Part shown: piece after piece, positions 52,776 to 63,688 of the stretch | How the letters are laid out: each line of letters opens with the position of its first letter | How positions within the stretch are numbered: the first letter of the stretch is position 1 | Assembly (NCBI GenBank): GCA_944342025.1 | Contig: CALVMD010000001.1 | Coordinates: 120,109-184,108, forward strand | Length of the DNA stretch: 64,000 nucleotides | Source of the DNA: an uncultured Clostridia bacterium | GTDB taxonomy: Bacteria > Bacillota > Clostridia > Christensenellales > Borkfalkiaceae | Direction of reading: 5' to 3' | The notes under the pieces: generated by a model | What the model saw: only the letters and a program-made list of their open reading frames with translations | Told to the model about the DNA's origin: nothing | Databases searched by the model: none | Translations under genes and position numbers: made by a program

Positions 52776-54743
52776 TTAAATGTTGACCCTGTCGATAAAG
52801 GTGTCGATCTTGTTGAAATTCGCGTTGCGAGCGAGAAACTCCTTGCGCGCCTCTACCCTGTCGCCCATGAGCGCGGTGACCATCTGTTCCGCCTCGGCGG
52901 CGTCTTCGATATTGACCTGTATGAGGTTGCGGCGCGCGGGATCCATCGTCGTCTCCCAAAGCTGCTCCGCGCTCATTTCGCCGAGACCTTTATAGCGCTG
53001 GATCTGATAGCCTTTGCCGACGATCTCGATCTTTTTCTGCAGTTCCGCATCGTCATAGGCGTATTCGGTGATATCCTTTTTATAGACTTTATACAGCGGC
53101 GGCATGCCGATATACACGTTTCCGTTGTTGATGAGATCGCGCATGTAGCGGAAAAAGAAGGTCAGCAGAATACAGCGGATGTGCATGCCGTCCTGGTCGG
53201 CATCGGAAAGGATGATGACTTTATGGTATTTCAGCTCTTCCATGTCGAAATCGGAGCCGTACCCCGCGCCGAGCGCCGAGATGATCGTGCGGATCTCTTC
53301 ATTCGCGAGGACCTGATCGATGCGCTTTTTCTCGACGTTCAGGGGCTTTCCGCGAAGGGGTAAGATCGCCTGCGTTTGACGGATGCGCGCCTGTTTCGCG
53401 GTGCCGCCCGCAGAATCGCCCTCGACGATGAACAGCTCGTTCAGCTCAGGCTTTTTACCCGTGCAGGCGGCGAGTTTTCCGACCAGAGTCAGGTTTTCGA
53501 TCGAGTTCTTGGCGCGGGCGACTTCTTTTGCCTGCCGCGCCGCGATGCGCACGCGCGCCGCAGCCTGCGCCTTTTTGACGATCTCGTCAAATGTCGGGCG
53601 CAGATCGTTGTTTTTAAACAGCTCGTTCAGCCCCTCGACGGTGGCGGTCTCCACGGGCTGACGAACTTCGGGATTGCCGAGTTTGGTCTTCGTCTGCCCT
53701 TCGAACTGCACGTTCTTCATTTTTATGGACAAGATCGCCGTCAGCCCTTCGCGGAAATCGTCGCCGAGAAGGTTCTGATCTTTTTCTTTCAGCGCACCCG
53801 TCGCGCGCGCGATGTCGTTGAAACACTTGGTAAGCCCCGAACGGAACCCCGTCTCGTGATAGCCGCCTTCGGGCGTCGGGATATTATTTACGAATGAAAA
53901 CAGGCTTTCCGTAAAGTCTGTCGTATGCTGCATGACGAATTCGATCAGGATCCCATCCTTTTCCGTCTTATATTCGATCGGCTCCGCGTAGAGGGGCGTC
54001 TTGCCCTCGTTGAGATAGACGGCAAAATCTTTCAGCCCGCCGTCGAATTTATAATTGATGACGATCGGTTTTTTATCCTCGGGTACGCGCTCGTCGATCA
54101 GGTTGATCTCCAGCCCTTTATTGAGGAACGCCAGCTCTTTGAGCCTTTTCGATACGGCGTCGAAATTGAACGTCACCGTGTCGAACACGGCGGCATCCGG
54201 CTTGAACCGGATGAACGAACCATGCTTTTCCGTCTTTTCCCCCGTGTCTTTGAGGTGTTCGTTCGGCACCCCCGACATGTATTTTCCCTTTTCCTCATCG
54301 TAATAGGAATGGAAAGACATGCGGAACACGGTGCCCCTGTACACCTCTACTTTCAGCCATTCCGAAAGCGCGTTGGTGACCGACGCGCCCACGCCGTGCA
54401 GGCCGCCCGAAAAAGAATAATTGTGCTCGTCGAACTTGCCGCCCGCATGCAGCTGCGTAAACACGACTTCCACGCCCGAAACGCCCGTTTTGGGATGGAT
54501 GTCGGTGGGGATGCCGCGCCCGTTATCCTCGACGGACGCACTGCCGTCTTTATATAATTTGACCTCTATGCGGTTCGCAAAGCCGTTCGCAGCCTCGTCG
54601 ATCGCGTTGTCCACGATCTCCCAGAGGATATGATGCAGCCCCTTGACGCCCGTAGACCCGATATACATGCCGGGACGCAGCCGCACCGCGTCCAACCCCT
54701 CCAGTATCTTGATGTCTTCGGCGCTGTACTTCTGATTTGCCAT
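52776..54743 (-). CDS. parE: Type II DNA topoisomerase subunit B, ParE-like
   Basis: 655 residues, the same length as B. subtilis ParE. The GHKL ATPase part shows NAIDEAANG, EDNGRGIP and GGLHGVGAS; the TOPRIM part EGDSAGGTAKQAR and DADQDG; and RYKGLGEMSAEQLWETTMDP at the end. It starts after GGAGGG and ends 15 bases before the A subunit gene. Closest in style to ParE, though gyrase-like relatives exist. Confidence 0.9.
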   Translation of the reverse strand: MANQKYSAEDIKILEGLDAVRLRPGMYIGSTGVKGLHHILWEIVDNAIDEAANGFANRIEVKLYKDGSASVEDNGRGIPTDIHPKTGVSGVEVVFTQLHAGGKFDEHNYSFSGGLHGVGASVTNALSEWLKVEVYRGTVFRMSFHSYYDEEKGKYMSGVPNEHLKDTGEKTEKHGSFIRFKPDAAVFDTVTFNFDAVSKRLKELAFLNKGLEINLIDERVPEDKKPIVINYKFDGGLKDFAVYLNEGKTPLYAEPIEYKTEKDGILIEFVMQHTTDFTESLFSFVNNIPTPEGGYHETGFRSGLTKCFNDIARATGALKEKDQNLLGDDFREGLTAILSIKMKNVQFEGQTKTKLGNPEVRQPVETATVEGLNELFKNNDLRPTFDEIVKKAQAAARVRIAARQAKEVARAKNSIENLTLVGKLAACTGKKPELNELFIVEGDSAGGTAKQARIRQTQAILPLRGKPLNVEKKRIDQVLANEEIRTIISALGAGYGSDFDMEELKYHKVIILSDADQDGMHIRCILLTFFFRYMRDLINNGNVYIGMPPLYKVYKKDITEYAYDDAELQKKIEIVGKGYQIQRYKGLGEMSAEQLWETTMDPARRNLIQVNIEDAAEAEQMVTALMGDRVEARKEFLARNANFNKIDTFIDRVNI

Positions 54744-54793
54744 TCTTCCCTCCGCTGTATAAAAATGCGGAAATCCGCCTGATTATATCTGAT

Positions 54794-54822
54794 ATTATAC
54801 CATATCTTGCGTTTTTTTTCAA
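54794..54822 (-). promoter_or_regulatory. Sigma-A promoter of the parE-parC pair
   Basis: Minus-strand TTGAAA (54817-54822), 17 bases, TATAAT (54794-54799). Confidence 0.85.
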
Positions 54823-54863
54823 GGGAATGCCCGCATATCGTCCGAGGAATTTTTACGCGGAAA

Positions 54864-54891
54864 GCGGCGGCGCGAATTACCGCGCCGCCGC
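54864..54891 (-). terminator. Terminator after the XRE regulator gene
   Basis: GCGGCGGCGCG and CGCGCCGCCGC form an 11-bp stem followed on the minus strand by TTTCC, with AAAAATT further on. Confidence 0.6.
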
Positions 54892-54894
54892 GTT

Positions 54895-55101
54895 TCAATA
54901 ATCGGTCCTGCCCAAAAGATAATCGACGGACACATCCAGCACTTCCGCGATCCTGATAAGCATGTCAAAACCGCACTCGCGCTGGCCGAGTTCCCAATAA
55001 GATATATTTCTCTGCAATGTGCCCAGGCGCTCCGCCAGTTCCTTGCGCGACATGCCCTTTTCCAGGCGAAGCTCGCGCAATCTCTCCGCAAACTTGTTCA
55101 T
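54895..55101 (-). CDS. XRE-family helix-turn-helix regulator, 68 residues
   Basis: A compact XRE/Cro-type DNA-binding protein: FAERLRELRLEKGMSRKELAERLGTLQRNISYWELGQRE forms the helix-turn-helix, then DMLIRIAEVLDVSVDYLLG. It has no second domain. The ATG at 55101 lacks a strong Shine-Dalgarno site; other starts would overlap the operator region. Two 17-bp operator-like sequences lie upstream, one over its own likely promoter and one inside the divergent promoter, so it most likely represses both. Confidence 0.88.
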   Translation of the reverse strand: MNKFAERLRELRLEKGMSRKELAERLGTLQRNISYWELGQRECGFDMLIRIAEVLDVSVDYLLGRTDY

Positions 55102-55111
55102 AAATATATTA

Positions 55112-55128
55112 TGGAACATTTTATTCCA
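55112..55128. promoter_or_regulatory. Operator-like inverted repeat O1
   Basis: TGGAACATTTTATTCCA is a near-perfect dyad just upstream of the XRE gene. It shares TGGAACA and the dyad form with O2. Confidence 0.65.
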
Positions 55129-55134
55129 AATCGC

Positions 55135-55163
55135 TTGACTTGGAACAATTTGTTCTATATAAT
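55135..55163 (+). promoter_or_regulatory. Divergent sigma-A promoter containing operator O2 (55141-55157)
   Basis: TTGACT (55135-55140) and TATAAT (55158-55163) are separated by exactly the 17-bp sequence TGGAACAATTTGTTCTA, which contains the perfect dyad GAACA-ATT-TGTTC. A bound XRE protein would block this promoter. Confidence 0.8.
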
Positions 55164-55188
55164 GAAAGAAAACACTCACGAGGAAATC

Positions 55189-55308
55189 ATGAAACTCAAT
55201 CCTTCTGTCACGAACGGTGCGCAAACCCTGTGCGAAAATATCCTGAAACCAAGACTGCGGAAGAACAGCGCTGGCAATATGAGCGCGACCGCGAGCGGGA
55301 TCGCCTGA
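55189..55308 (+). pseudogene. Short reading frame of 39 codons under the XRE-controlled promoter, possibly frameshifted
   Basis: ATG at 55189 follows GAGGA and opens a 39-codon frame (MKLNPSVTNGAQTLCENIL...) just 25 bases after the -10 box. The end of this frame looks unnatural, while another frame over 55250-55319 reads TAEEQRWQYERDRERDRLNKR, a convincing coiled-coil-like end. A single frameshift would join the two. I cannot tell whether it is a decayed gene, a sequencing error or a true short peptide. Confidence 0.4.
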
Positions 55309-55333
55309 ACAAACGATAAATAACAAAAAAACG

Positions 55334-55359
55334 GGCGCGCGGCATGTATGCCGCGCGCC
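55334..55359 (-). terminator. Terminator of the alpha/beta hydrolase gene
   Basis: GGCGCGCGGCAT and ATGCCGCGCGCC form a 12-bp stem followed on the minus strand by CGTTTTTTTG. It could also stop the short plus-strand transcript. Confidence 0.85.
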
Positions 55360-55377
55360 TTGCTTGCGATAAAAAAT

Positions 55378-56277
55378 TCACTTCTTTCTGACCGGGATCC
55401 GTTTGATAAACCCGGCGATTTCTGAAAGTCCTTCCTCGCGGTGGTCTGCCTCGTTTAAAAATTCGTGGCGCGAGTTTTCGATCAGATGCATGCTCAGATC
55501 GCGCACGCCGATCTCTTTATAATATTTTGCCAGGCGCTCCACGCCCTTCCCCATGTCGCCCACGGGGTCGTCTTTGCCCGAAATAAGAAGAATGGGGAGA
55601 TCTGCGGGCGCACCCTCTCCGTTCTTTTTGTAAAGGCCGGAAAGCCCTTTGAAAAAAGAGGCGAAAAAATTGTTGCTGCACACGAATTCGCAATACGGGT
55701 CGGCATGATAGCGGGCGTTGTTCTCCTGATCCGTGCTCAGCCATTCGCCCTCGCTGAATTTTTTCTGATAGCCGCCGAAAACCGTCTGATTGACAAACTT
55801 GGCGGGCGCGTCTTTCCCTTTCAATGCACAGCCCGTCTCGGCACACAGCCTGCCCGCCGACACGGCGGCTCCCCTCTGGCGCGAACTGCCCGCAATGATC
55901 GCTCCGTCCAGAAAGCGGGCGTATTTTCGGACAAACGCCTGCGTCAAAAAGGAACCGTACGAAAACCCGAACAGCACGTATTTCAGTCCCGCGTACTTTT
56001 CGCGGTAAAATTTTGCGATTGCCGCCATGTCTTTGACCGTATCGCCGAACATGTCGCCTTCGCAATAGCCGAGCGTCCCCTCGTCCGTTTCGCCGTGGCC
56101 GCGGTGATCGTCTCCCACAACGATATAACCGAGCGAATTGAAATATCCGGCAAACGCCTCGTAGCGCCCCGTATATTCGTTCATGCCGTGCGCGATCTGA
56201 ATGACGCCCACGGGGTCGGCGACTTTCGTCCATTCGCGCACATAGATCTCTTTTTTATCGAAAGAAGTAAAGATCAT
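55378..56277 (-). CDS. Alpha/beta hydrolase (lysophospholipase/monoacylglycerol lipase-like)
   Basis: 299 residues. The nucleophile elbow is GFSYGSFL; QIAHGMNEYTGRYEAFAGYF and GDDHRGHGETD are typical of the PldB/MGLL group; the acid Asp lies in SGKDDPVG and the final His in NSRHEFLNE. Expected to cleave acyl esters of lipids. GGAGG precedes the ATG. Its promoter contains a perfect palindrome (see next entry). Confidence 0.9.
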   Translation of the reverse strand: MIFTSFDKKEIYVREWTKVADPVGVIQIAHGMNEYTGRYEAFAGYFNSLGYIVVGDDHRGHGETDEGTLGYCEGDMFGDTVKDMAAIAKFYREKYAGLKYVLFGFSYGSFLTQAFVRKYARFLDGAIIAGSSRQRGAAVSAGRLCAETGCALKGKDAPAKFVNQTVFGGYQKKFSEGEWLSTDQENNARYHADPYCEFVCSNNFFASFFKGLSGLYKKNGEGAPADLPILLISGKDDPVGDMGKGVERLAKYYKEIGVRDLSMHLIENSRHEFLNEADHREEGLSEIAGFIKRIPVRKK

Positions 56278-56300
56278 CTTTGCCCCTCCTTTTTCTGCTT

Positions 56301-56339
56301 ATTATACACACATTCTGTCAAATTGTAAAGCACTTTACA
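56301..56339 (-). promoter_or_regulatory. Promoter of the hydrolase gene with an overlapping perfect palindrome
   Basis: Minus-strand TTTACA (56324-56329), 17 bases, TATAAT (56301-56306). The -35 box is inside TGTAAAGCACTTTACA (56324-56339), a perfect 7-2-7 dyad, a good operator candidate for a repressor. It lies between the divergent hydrolase and murG genes. Confidence 0.7.
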
Positions 56340-56418
56340 GAAAAAATTTCCGATTTCTTTCAAAGACTTATAATGTTTTTCCCAAAAAGGAAATATACTG
56401 AATAGACGGAGGCATTGC

Positions 56419-57462
56419 ATGAAGACGCTGATTCTGACGGGCGGGGGCAGTGCGGGGCATGCCGTGCCCAACGCCGCGCTCATCCCCGCCCTTTCCGCTA
56501 AATACAGACTCGCCTACATCGGCACCGACGGCATCGAAAAAAAGATCGTCGCCCCCTACGGCATCCCCTACTGCACGATACGCTGCACCAAATTCATACG
56601 CGGCGCGGCGCCGTCCAACCTTCTGATCCCTTTCCGTTTTTTTAAGAGCGTGAAAGAGGCGGAGCGGGGGCTGAGGGCTCTCTGTGCGGATGGCGTATTT
56701 TCCAAGGGCGGGTACGTCGCCCTGCCCGTCGCCTTCGCAGCCAAGCAGCTGGGAATTCCCGTTCTGACGCACGAGAGCGACCTGACGCCCGGGCTCGCCA
56801 ATAAACTCATCGCGAAAAAGAGCCGCGCCGTGCTGACAAATTTCCCGGAAACAGCCAACAAATTTAAAAACGGCAAGTATACGGGCGCACCTATACGAGA
56901 GGAGCTCTTTTGCGGAGACCGCGCGGCAGCCCGTGCGAAATACGGCTTTTCAGGCGCGAAGCCCGTCCTCCTCGTTTTGGGCGGGGGCAGCGGAAGCAAA
57001 GCGATCAACGATGCACTGCGTGCGGCCCTGCCCGATCTTTTGCGGGATTGGAATATCCTGCATCTTTGCGGCAAAGGCAACGGCGGTCGGAACATTTACA
57101 GCGGCCATACAGAGCTCGAATATGAAAACGATATGCCTTCCGCCTATGCCGCAGCCGATTACGTATTGGCACGCGCGGGCGCGGGCACTGCGTTCGAATC
57201 GATCGCACTCAAAAAGCCGACGCTCTTTATCCCCCTCGAAAACAGGCGTTCGCGCGGAGATCAGACAGAAAACGCCGCCTATTTCGCAAAACGCGGACTG
57301 GCGCATGTTTTGCGGGAAAAAGATCTGACGCCGCAGACGCTCGTGTCCGCGCTCTACTCCCTGCGCTCCGACGACATGCTCCGCCGGGCTTTGGCTGCGT
57401 GCGAGATCGGGCGGGGGAACAATCGGATCCTTGCCGAAATCGACGAAATGATGCGAAACTGA
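56419..57462 (+). CDS. murG: UDP-N-acetylglucosamine transferase MurG
   Basis: 347 residues. It adds GlcNAc to lipid I to make lipid II of peptidoglycan on the inner face of the membrane. It shows TGGGSAGHAVPNAAL (family GGTGGH-like loop), GGYVALPVAFAAKQLGIPVLTHESD, VLGGGSGSKAIN and RAGAGTAFE with a late GDQTENA. It belongs to the shorter Firmicute MurG type that lies outside the division cluster. GGAGG lies 7 bases before the ATG. No other wall genes are adjacent. Confidence 0.9.
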   Translation: MKTLILTGGGSAGHAVPNAALIPALSAKYRLAYIGTDGIEKKIVAPYGIPYCTIRCTKFIRGAAPSNLLIPFRFFKSVKEAERGLRALCADGVFSKGGYVALPVAFAAKQLGIPVLTHESDLTPGLANKLIAKKSRAVLTNFPETANKFKNGKYTGAPIREELFCGDRAAARAKYGFSGAKPVLLVLGGGSGSKAINDALRAALPDLLRDWNILHLCGKGNGGRNIYSGHTELEYENDMPSAYAAADYVLARAGAGTAFESIALKKPTLFIPLENRRSRGDQTENAAYFAKRGLAHVLREKDLTPQTLVSALYSLRSDDMLRRALAACEIGRGNNRILAEIDEMMRN

Positions 57463-57504
57463 CCCCGTGCAGATGTGCACATATGGCCAATGCCAGACAA
57501 AAAT

Positions 57505-58195
57505 TAAACAGTCAAGTACCACCGAGCCGGTGATACTTGGCTGGGCGCTTCAAGCGCATGGCACCGGCAGTACTGCTCGTGCTTGAAGTTCCTGGCAATC
57601 GCAGCAATTTTCGGCGGCCACTGAGAGGTGGCTACTTTTTTATCGGCGCCCTTTTACCGGCTCTCCCGTGAACGGGTCTATATACTCTTTCATACTTATT
57701 TGTTCATACGGTTCATCCTCTTGCTATTGATTTACTATATATTTCTTTATTGCCTCTTTGTTTCGCCCTACCGTATCGACATAATACCCGCGGCACCCAA
57801 AATGCCTGTTTCCGTACTTATATTTCAGATTGGCGAATTGATCAAATTTCATCAGGCGCTCTTCCCTTTGAGCATCCCCATAAATTTACTTGAACTCAGC
57901 TTCGGCGGGATTGTTGCAGACATATGGATAAGGGTCTTCACACGCATTTGCCTCTATGATTTCCATTCCCTTGCATCGCTCGCATATCCGCCTAAGTATC
58001 TTTCCTGTCGCCGCTTCATACTTCCAGTATATGATTTGCCTGCGATATTTCAGCGCAAACACGATACGGTATTGACAGCGCCACTTCGTATGCGCCAAAC
58101 TATCTATGTCTTTCATTAGACCTCCTGTTTTACTTTTGTTGCGATTGCCAGTCGGTCTAACTGTATTACAGGAGTTTCTTTTTATCCATAGCTTT
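57505..58195 (-). mobile_element. IS200/IS605-type insertion sequence remnant
   Basis: The gap between murG and the acetyltransferase gene is filled by a decayed element. Its outer parts carry palindromes (GCGCTT-C-AAGCGC near 57547-57559; a GCCAC/GTGGC hairpin with a T-run near 57612-57640 at the 3' end; CAGGAGT/ACTCCTG-like stems before the gene), as expected for a Y1 transposase substrate. An inverted pair CTGGCAATCGCA is at about 57591 and 58148. The exact ends cannot be fixed without a related copy. Confidence 0.75.
57640..58116 (-). pseudogene. tnpA: Broken IS200/IS605 TnpA (Y1 transposase)
   Basis: Starting with AGGAGG and ATG at 58116, the frame reads MKDIDSLAHTKWRCQYRIVFALKYRRQIIY, the typical TnpA beginning, then shifts frame near EANACEDP where intact relatives have the His-x-His motif. 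Further segments continue in other frames: NLKYKYGNR, GYYVDTVGRNKEAIKKYIVNQ with an in-frame TAG, and EYIDPFTGEPVK near 57650. It therefore has at least two frameshifts and one stop codon and is inactive. The Tyr-containing region YYVDTVG survives. Confidence 0.88.
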
Positions 58196-58235
58196 AAGTT
58201 CTTTATTCACTCGCTTTTCAAGCCTTTGACAAGCA

Positions 58236-58264
58236 AAGCCTGCGGCAGGATTTGCCGCAGGCTT
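58236..58264. terminator. Hairpin terminator after the sugar O-acetyltransferase gene
   Basis: AAGCCTGCGGCA and TGCCGCAGGCTT pair over 12 bp around a 5-base loop; minus strand continues TTGCTTG. Confidence 0.65.
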
Positions 58265-58286
58265 ATTGTAACATAACCGAAAGATC

Positions 58287-58898
58287 CTATTCGTTCGGCA
58301 ATTTCAGTTTATCTTTCTCCGTAAGAGGGCGTATAACGCGGCAAGGATTGCCCGCCGCAAGGACGCCCGAAGGGATATCGCGCGTGACGACGCTGCCCGC
58401 CCCAATGACCGTATCGTGCCCGATCGTGACGCCTCCGCAGACCGTTACATTAGACGCAAGCCACACATTGTCCCCGATCGTGATCGGACGTGCATATTCG
58501 TAATCGAATTTGCCGCCGTTCGGTGCACGGCGCATATTTCTGTCGCACGCCAAAAAGGGATGAACGGGCGTGACGATGGAAACGTTCGGGCCGATAAAAC
58601 ATTGCCTGCCGATCTTAACGGGCGCCACATCCAAGATGACGAGATTGAAATTGGCAAAAAAGTCGTCGCCTACGTGCGTATTGCAGCCGTAATCGAATCG
58701 AAGAGGCGGCTCGCAATAAATAAAACCGCCGTGAGAGCCGAATATCTCGTGAAGAAGCTCCTGACGCCTCTCCTGCTCGTCTTCATCCGTCAGATTATAC
58801 TCGCGCGTAAGTTTCCGCACGCGAGCGCGCATTTTGGTAAGTTCTTCGTCGGAAGGGTCATAGATCTCGCCCTTGATCATCTTGTCATACTCTCTCAT
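58287..58898 (-). CDS. Sugar O-acetyltransferase (maltose/galactoside acetyltransferase family)
   Basis: 203 residues. An N-terminal Mac domain (EYDKMIKGEIYDPSDEEL) is followed by the left-handed beta-helix of hexapeptide acyltransferases (GDNVWLASNVTVCGGVTIGHDTVIGAGSVVTRDIP) and the usual TPVHP active-site His segment. It acetylates sugars such as maltose or galactosides with acetyl-CoA. I chose the ATG at 58898, 7 bases after GGAG. Confidence 0.92.
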   Translation of the reverse strand: MREYDKMIKGEIYDPSDEELTKMRARVRKLTREYNLTDEDEQERRQELLHEIFGSHGGFIYCEPPLRFDYGCNTHVGDDFFANFNLVILDVAPVKIGRQCFIGPNVSIVTPVHPFLACDRNMRRAPNGGKFDYEYARPITIGDNVWLASNVTVCGGVTIGHDTVIGAGSVVTRDIPSGVLAAGNPCRVIRPLTEKDKLKLPNE

Positions 58899-59113
58899 GT
58901 CATACTCCGTAAAATTATCTTGAACAGCTCTCATTATAACGGAAAAGCCGCACAAAAGCAACCGTATGAACTAATTTTCCTGCCCGCATTGCTTTTCTTT
59001 CGGACTGATCAGTCCCCACGCCGTCGTGTACGGCAAGCATGATCTGTCTCACGAATATTTGCTTGTTATGCGTTAATATTGCGATACAAATGTCTCAAAA
59101 ATTTTTTCAAGTA

Positions 59114-59144
59114 AAAAAGGCTTCGGAAAAACCGAAGCCTTTTT
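59114..59144. terminator. Terminator after tuf (str operon)
   Basis: AAGGCTTCGG and CCGAAGCCTT pair around AAAAA; T-runs on both strands. It ends the minus-strand operon 17 bases after the tuf stop. Confidence 0.9.
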
Positions 59145-59160
59145 TGATAATCGTTTTCAA

Positions 59161-60381
59161 TTACTTGACGATCTTGGAAACGACGCCCGAACCGACCGTT
59201 CTGCCGCCTTCGCGGATAGCGAAACGGAGGCCTTCCTCAACAGCGACAGGCTTGATGAGGGAAACGTCGATCTTGACGTTGTCGCCGGGCATGACCATCT
59301 CGACGCCTTCCGGCAGTTTGATGGAACCCGTAACGTCCGTCGTACGGATGAAGAACTGAGGACGATAGTTGTTGAAGAACGGGGTGTGACGGCCGCCCTC
59401 TTCCTTGGTCAGAACGTAAACCTGAGCTTCAAACTCGGTATGAGGATGAATCGAACCGGGTTTCGCGATAACCTGACCTTTTTCGATGTCCTTACGATCG
59501 ATACCGCGGAGAAGCGCACCGACGTTATCGCCCGCCATCGCTTCGTCGAGCATCTTGCGGAACATTTCAAGACCGGTGATGACCGTCGAACGAGGTTTCT
59601 CGATGAGACCGACGATTTCAGCGGGATCGCCGACCTTCGCTACGCCACGCTCAACACGGCCCGTAGCAACGGTGCCGCGACCGGAGATCGTGAATACGTC
59701 TTCGACAGGCAGAAGGAAGGGTTTGTCGTCTTCACGCTGAGGGTCGGGGATATATGCGTCGATCGCGTCCATCAAATCGAGAACGCACTTGCACTCGGGA
59801 GCAGCCAGGATGTCCGCATCGGAAGCGCCGCTGGTAGCCTTTTCCAAAGCCTTGAGAGCGGAACCCTTGATGATGGGTGTCTTGTCGCCGGGGAAGCCGT
59901 ACTTGGTGAGCAGGTCGCGGATTTCCTCCTCGACGAGCTCGAGGAGCTCGGGATCGTCGACCTGATCGGTCTTGTTCATGAACACGACGATGTAAGGCAC
60001 GCCGACCTGACGGGCGAGCAGGATGTGCTCACGGGTCTGGGGCATGGGACCGTCGGTCGCTGCAACGACGAGGATCGCACCGTCCATCTGCGCAGCGCCC
60101 GTGATCATGTTCTTGACATAGTCAGCGTGGCCCGGGCAGTCAACGTGCGCATAGTGACGCTTGTCCGTCTGATACTCGACGTGCGCGGTGTTGATCGTGA
60201 TACCACGAGCCTTCTCTTCCGGCGCCTTGTCGATTTCGTCGTATTTCATCTTGGCAGCCTGACCTTTGGCAGCCATAACCATCGTGATAGCTGCGGTCAG
60301 AGTCGTTTTGCCGTGGTCGACGTGGCCGATCGTGCCTACGTTGACGTGGGGTTTGCTTCTGTCGAATTTAGCCTTAGCCAT
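59161..60381 (-). CDS. tuf: Elongation factor Tu
   Basis: 406 residues, slightly longer than usual. It carries aminoacyl-tRNA to the ribosome with GTP. G1 GHVDHGKT, G2 [13 protein letters not shown]3 DCPGHADY and G4 NKTD are intact, and the last domain ends [19 protein letters not shown] precedes the ATG. It is the last gene of the str operon but also has its own promoter in the 184-base gap after fusA. Confidence 0.97.
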   Translation of the reverse strand: MAKAKFDRSKPHVNVGTIGHVDHGKTTLTAAITMVMAAKGQAAKMKYDEIDKAPEEKARGITINTAHVEYQTDKRHYAHVDCPGHADYVKNMITGAAQMDGAILVVAATDGPMPQTREHILLARQVGVPYIVVFMNKTDQVDDPELLELVEEEIRDLLTKYGFPGDKTPIIKGSALKALEKATSGASDADILAAPECKCVLDLMDAIDAYIPDPQREDDKPFLLPVEDVFTISGRGTVATGRVERGVAKVGDPAEIVGLIEKPRSTVITGLEMFRKMLDEAMAGDNVGALLRGIDRKDIEKGQVIAKPGSIHPHTEFEAQVYVLTKEEGGRHTPFFNNYRPQFFIRTTDVTGSIKLPEGVEMVMPGDNVKIDVSLIKPVAVEEGLRFAIREGGRTVGSGVVSKIVK

Positions 60382-60493
60382 TTTCGTTCCTCCAAAAAAT
60401 TTTTATTTTTTAATGATAACTTGTGCGCCGAAGACTCCGGCATTTGCAGCTATCTATCATTAACATGAATAGCGGCTTTTACAAGCAATTATA

Positions 60494-60522
60494 ATTATAG
60501 CGTACTTTGAAAATTATTTCAA
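60494..60522 (-). promoter_or_regulatory. Sigma-A promoter of tuf
   Basis: Minus-strand TTGAAA (60517-60522), 17 bases, TATAAT (60494-60499). The leader to tuf is about 105 nt. Confidence 0.8.
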
Positions 60523-60565
60523 TCTTTTTGCGCGTTTTTTTGAAAAATTTTTCAAAAATCAGCAC

Positions 60566-62650
<2,085 letters not shown>

Positions 62651-62666
62651 ACTCTGTACTCCTTAA

Positions 62667-63137
62667 TTAAAACCTGAAATGCGCGAAGGCTTTGTTCGCT
62701 TCCGCCATTCTGTGCGTATCTTCTTTCTTCTTGACCGCGCCGCCCGTATTGTTGAACGCGTCCATCAGTTCCGCCGCGAGTTTTTTGCTCATTTCGCGCT
62801 CGCTGCGCTTTCTCGTATTGATGACGATCCAGCGGATCGCGAGGGTCTGACGCCTTTCGGGCCTGATCTCGATCGGGACCTGATAGTTGGCGCCGCCGAC
62901 ACGGCGGGCTTTGACCTCGAGCACAGGCATGACGTTTGCCATCGCCTGATTGAAGATCTCGAGAGGATCCTGATTGAGTTTTTCTTTCATCATATCGAAC
63001 GCGTCGTAGACGATCTTCTGCGCCGTCGCTTTATTGCCGTCCAGCATGATCTGGTTGATGAGTTTCGCCACGACCTTGCTGCCGTATACGGGATCAGGCA
63101 ATACGTCTCTCTTCGGTACACTGCCTCTCCTGGGCAT
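62667..63137 (-). CDS. rpsG: 30S ribosomal protein S7
   Basis: 156 residues, full length. [22 protein letters not shown] at the start and [24 protein letters not shown] identify it. S7 starts assembly of the 30S head and binds 16S rRNA. AGGAGG precedes the ATG. Normally it follows rpsL closely; here the two are 551 bases apart. Confidence 0.97.
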   Translation of the reverse strand: MPRRGSVPKRDVLPDPVYGSKVVAKLINQIMLDGNKATAQKIVYDAFDMMKEKLNQDPLEIFNQAMANVMPVLEVKARRVGGANYQVPIEIRPERRQTLAIRWIVINTRKRSEREMSKKLAAELMDAFNNTGGAVKKKEDTHRMAEANKAFAHFRF

Positions 63138-63166
63138 TTTTTTGTCCTCCTTTAAATTGAAAATTG

Positions 63167-63510
63167 TTCACGAAAAAATATTTGTGCTGACAAATATTTT
63201 TTCCGTGCGTTTGAGAAAGACACCGCCGCGCCTTACGGCTGCCGACGTTTTCTCTCTCTTTGCGGCATTTTAAAGGGCACGCATATGTTGCAATGCCGCA
63301 AATTCACTCTCTTCCCCAAAGCCAAAGCATTGGCAAATCGAGTGCGCTTGCAAAAAGCGTCGTTTTTGCGCGCGCCTTGTAAATTACAAGGAACATTCTT
63401 TACCGCAAATAAAAACATGTTCACGAAAAAATATTTGTGCTGACAAATATTTTTTCCGTGAGTCTGAGAAAGACACCGCCGCACGCCTTGCGGCTGCCGG
63501 CGTTTTCTCT
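63167..63510 (+). repeat. Composite intergenic repeat element III, inside the str operon
   Basis: Two identical hairpins E (63167-63207) and F (63420-63461), with ends TTCACGAAAA and TTTTCCGTG and loop GCTG, are each followed by GAGAAAGACACCGCCG and a hairpin ending TTTTCTCTC. Between them lie block y (63267-63294) inside TTTGCGGCATT/AATGCCGCAAA, and block x GGCAAATCGAGTGCGCTT (63332-63349). It contains no gene. The rest of the rpsL-rpsG gap up to 63688 has no gene or feature that I recognise. Confidence 0.75.
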
Positions 63511-63688
63511 CTCCCGTGAACAGATGTAAGGGTCGCCCCTCAGTACAGCTATCGCTTGCCTGCACGCGCAGGTAGCGAACCTTCTGCCTTGCGGCATACT
63601 GCCTACTTTCTATCGGGCATATCAAAAATATATTCCGACAAGTAGGTTCTTTGCTTTGCGGCAATTCCGCAAACTGCTCTTTCTCAGA

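Noticed and set aside
63233-63664. Reading frame of 143 codons within repeat element III
   Set aside because: It crosses several hairpins and repeated blocks, has no ribosome-binding site and no family-like features.
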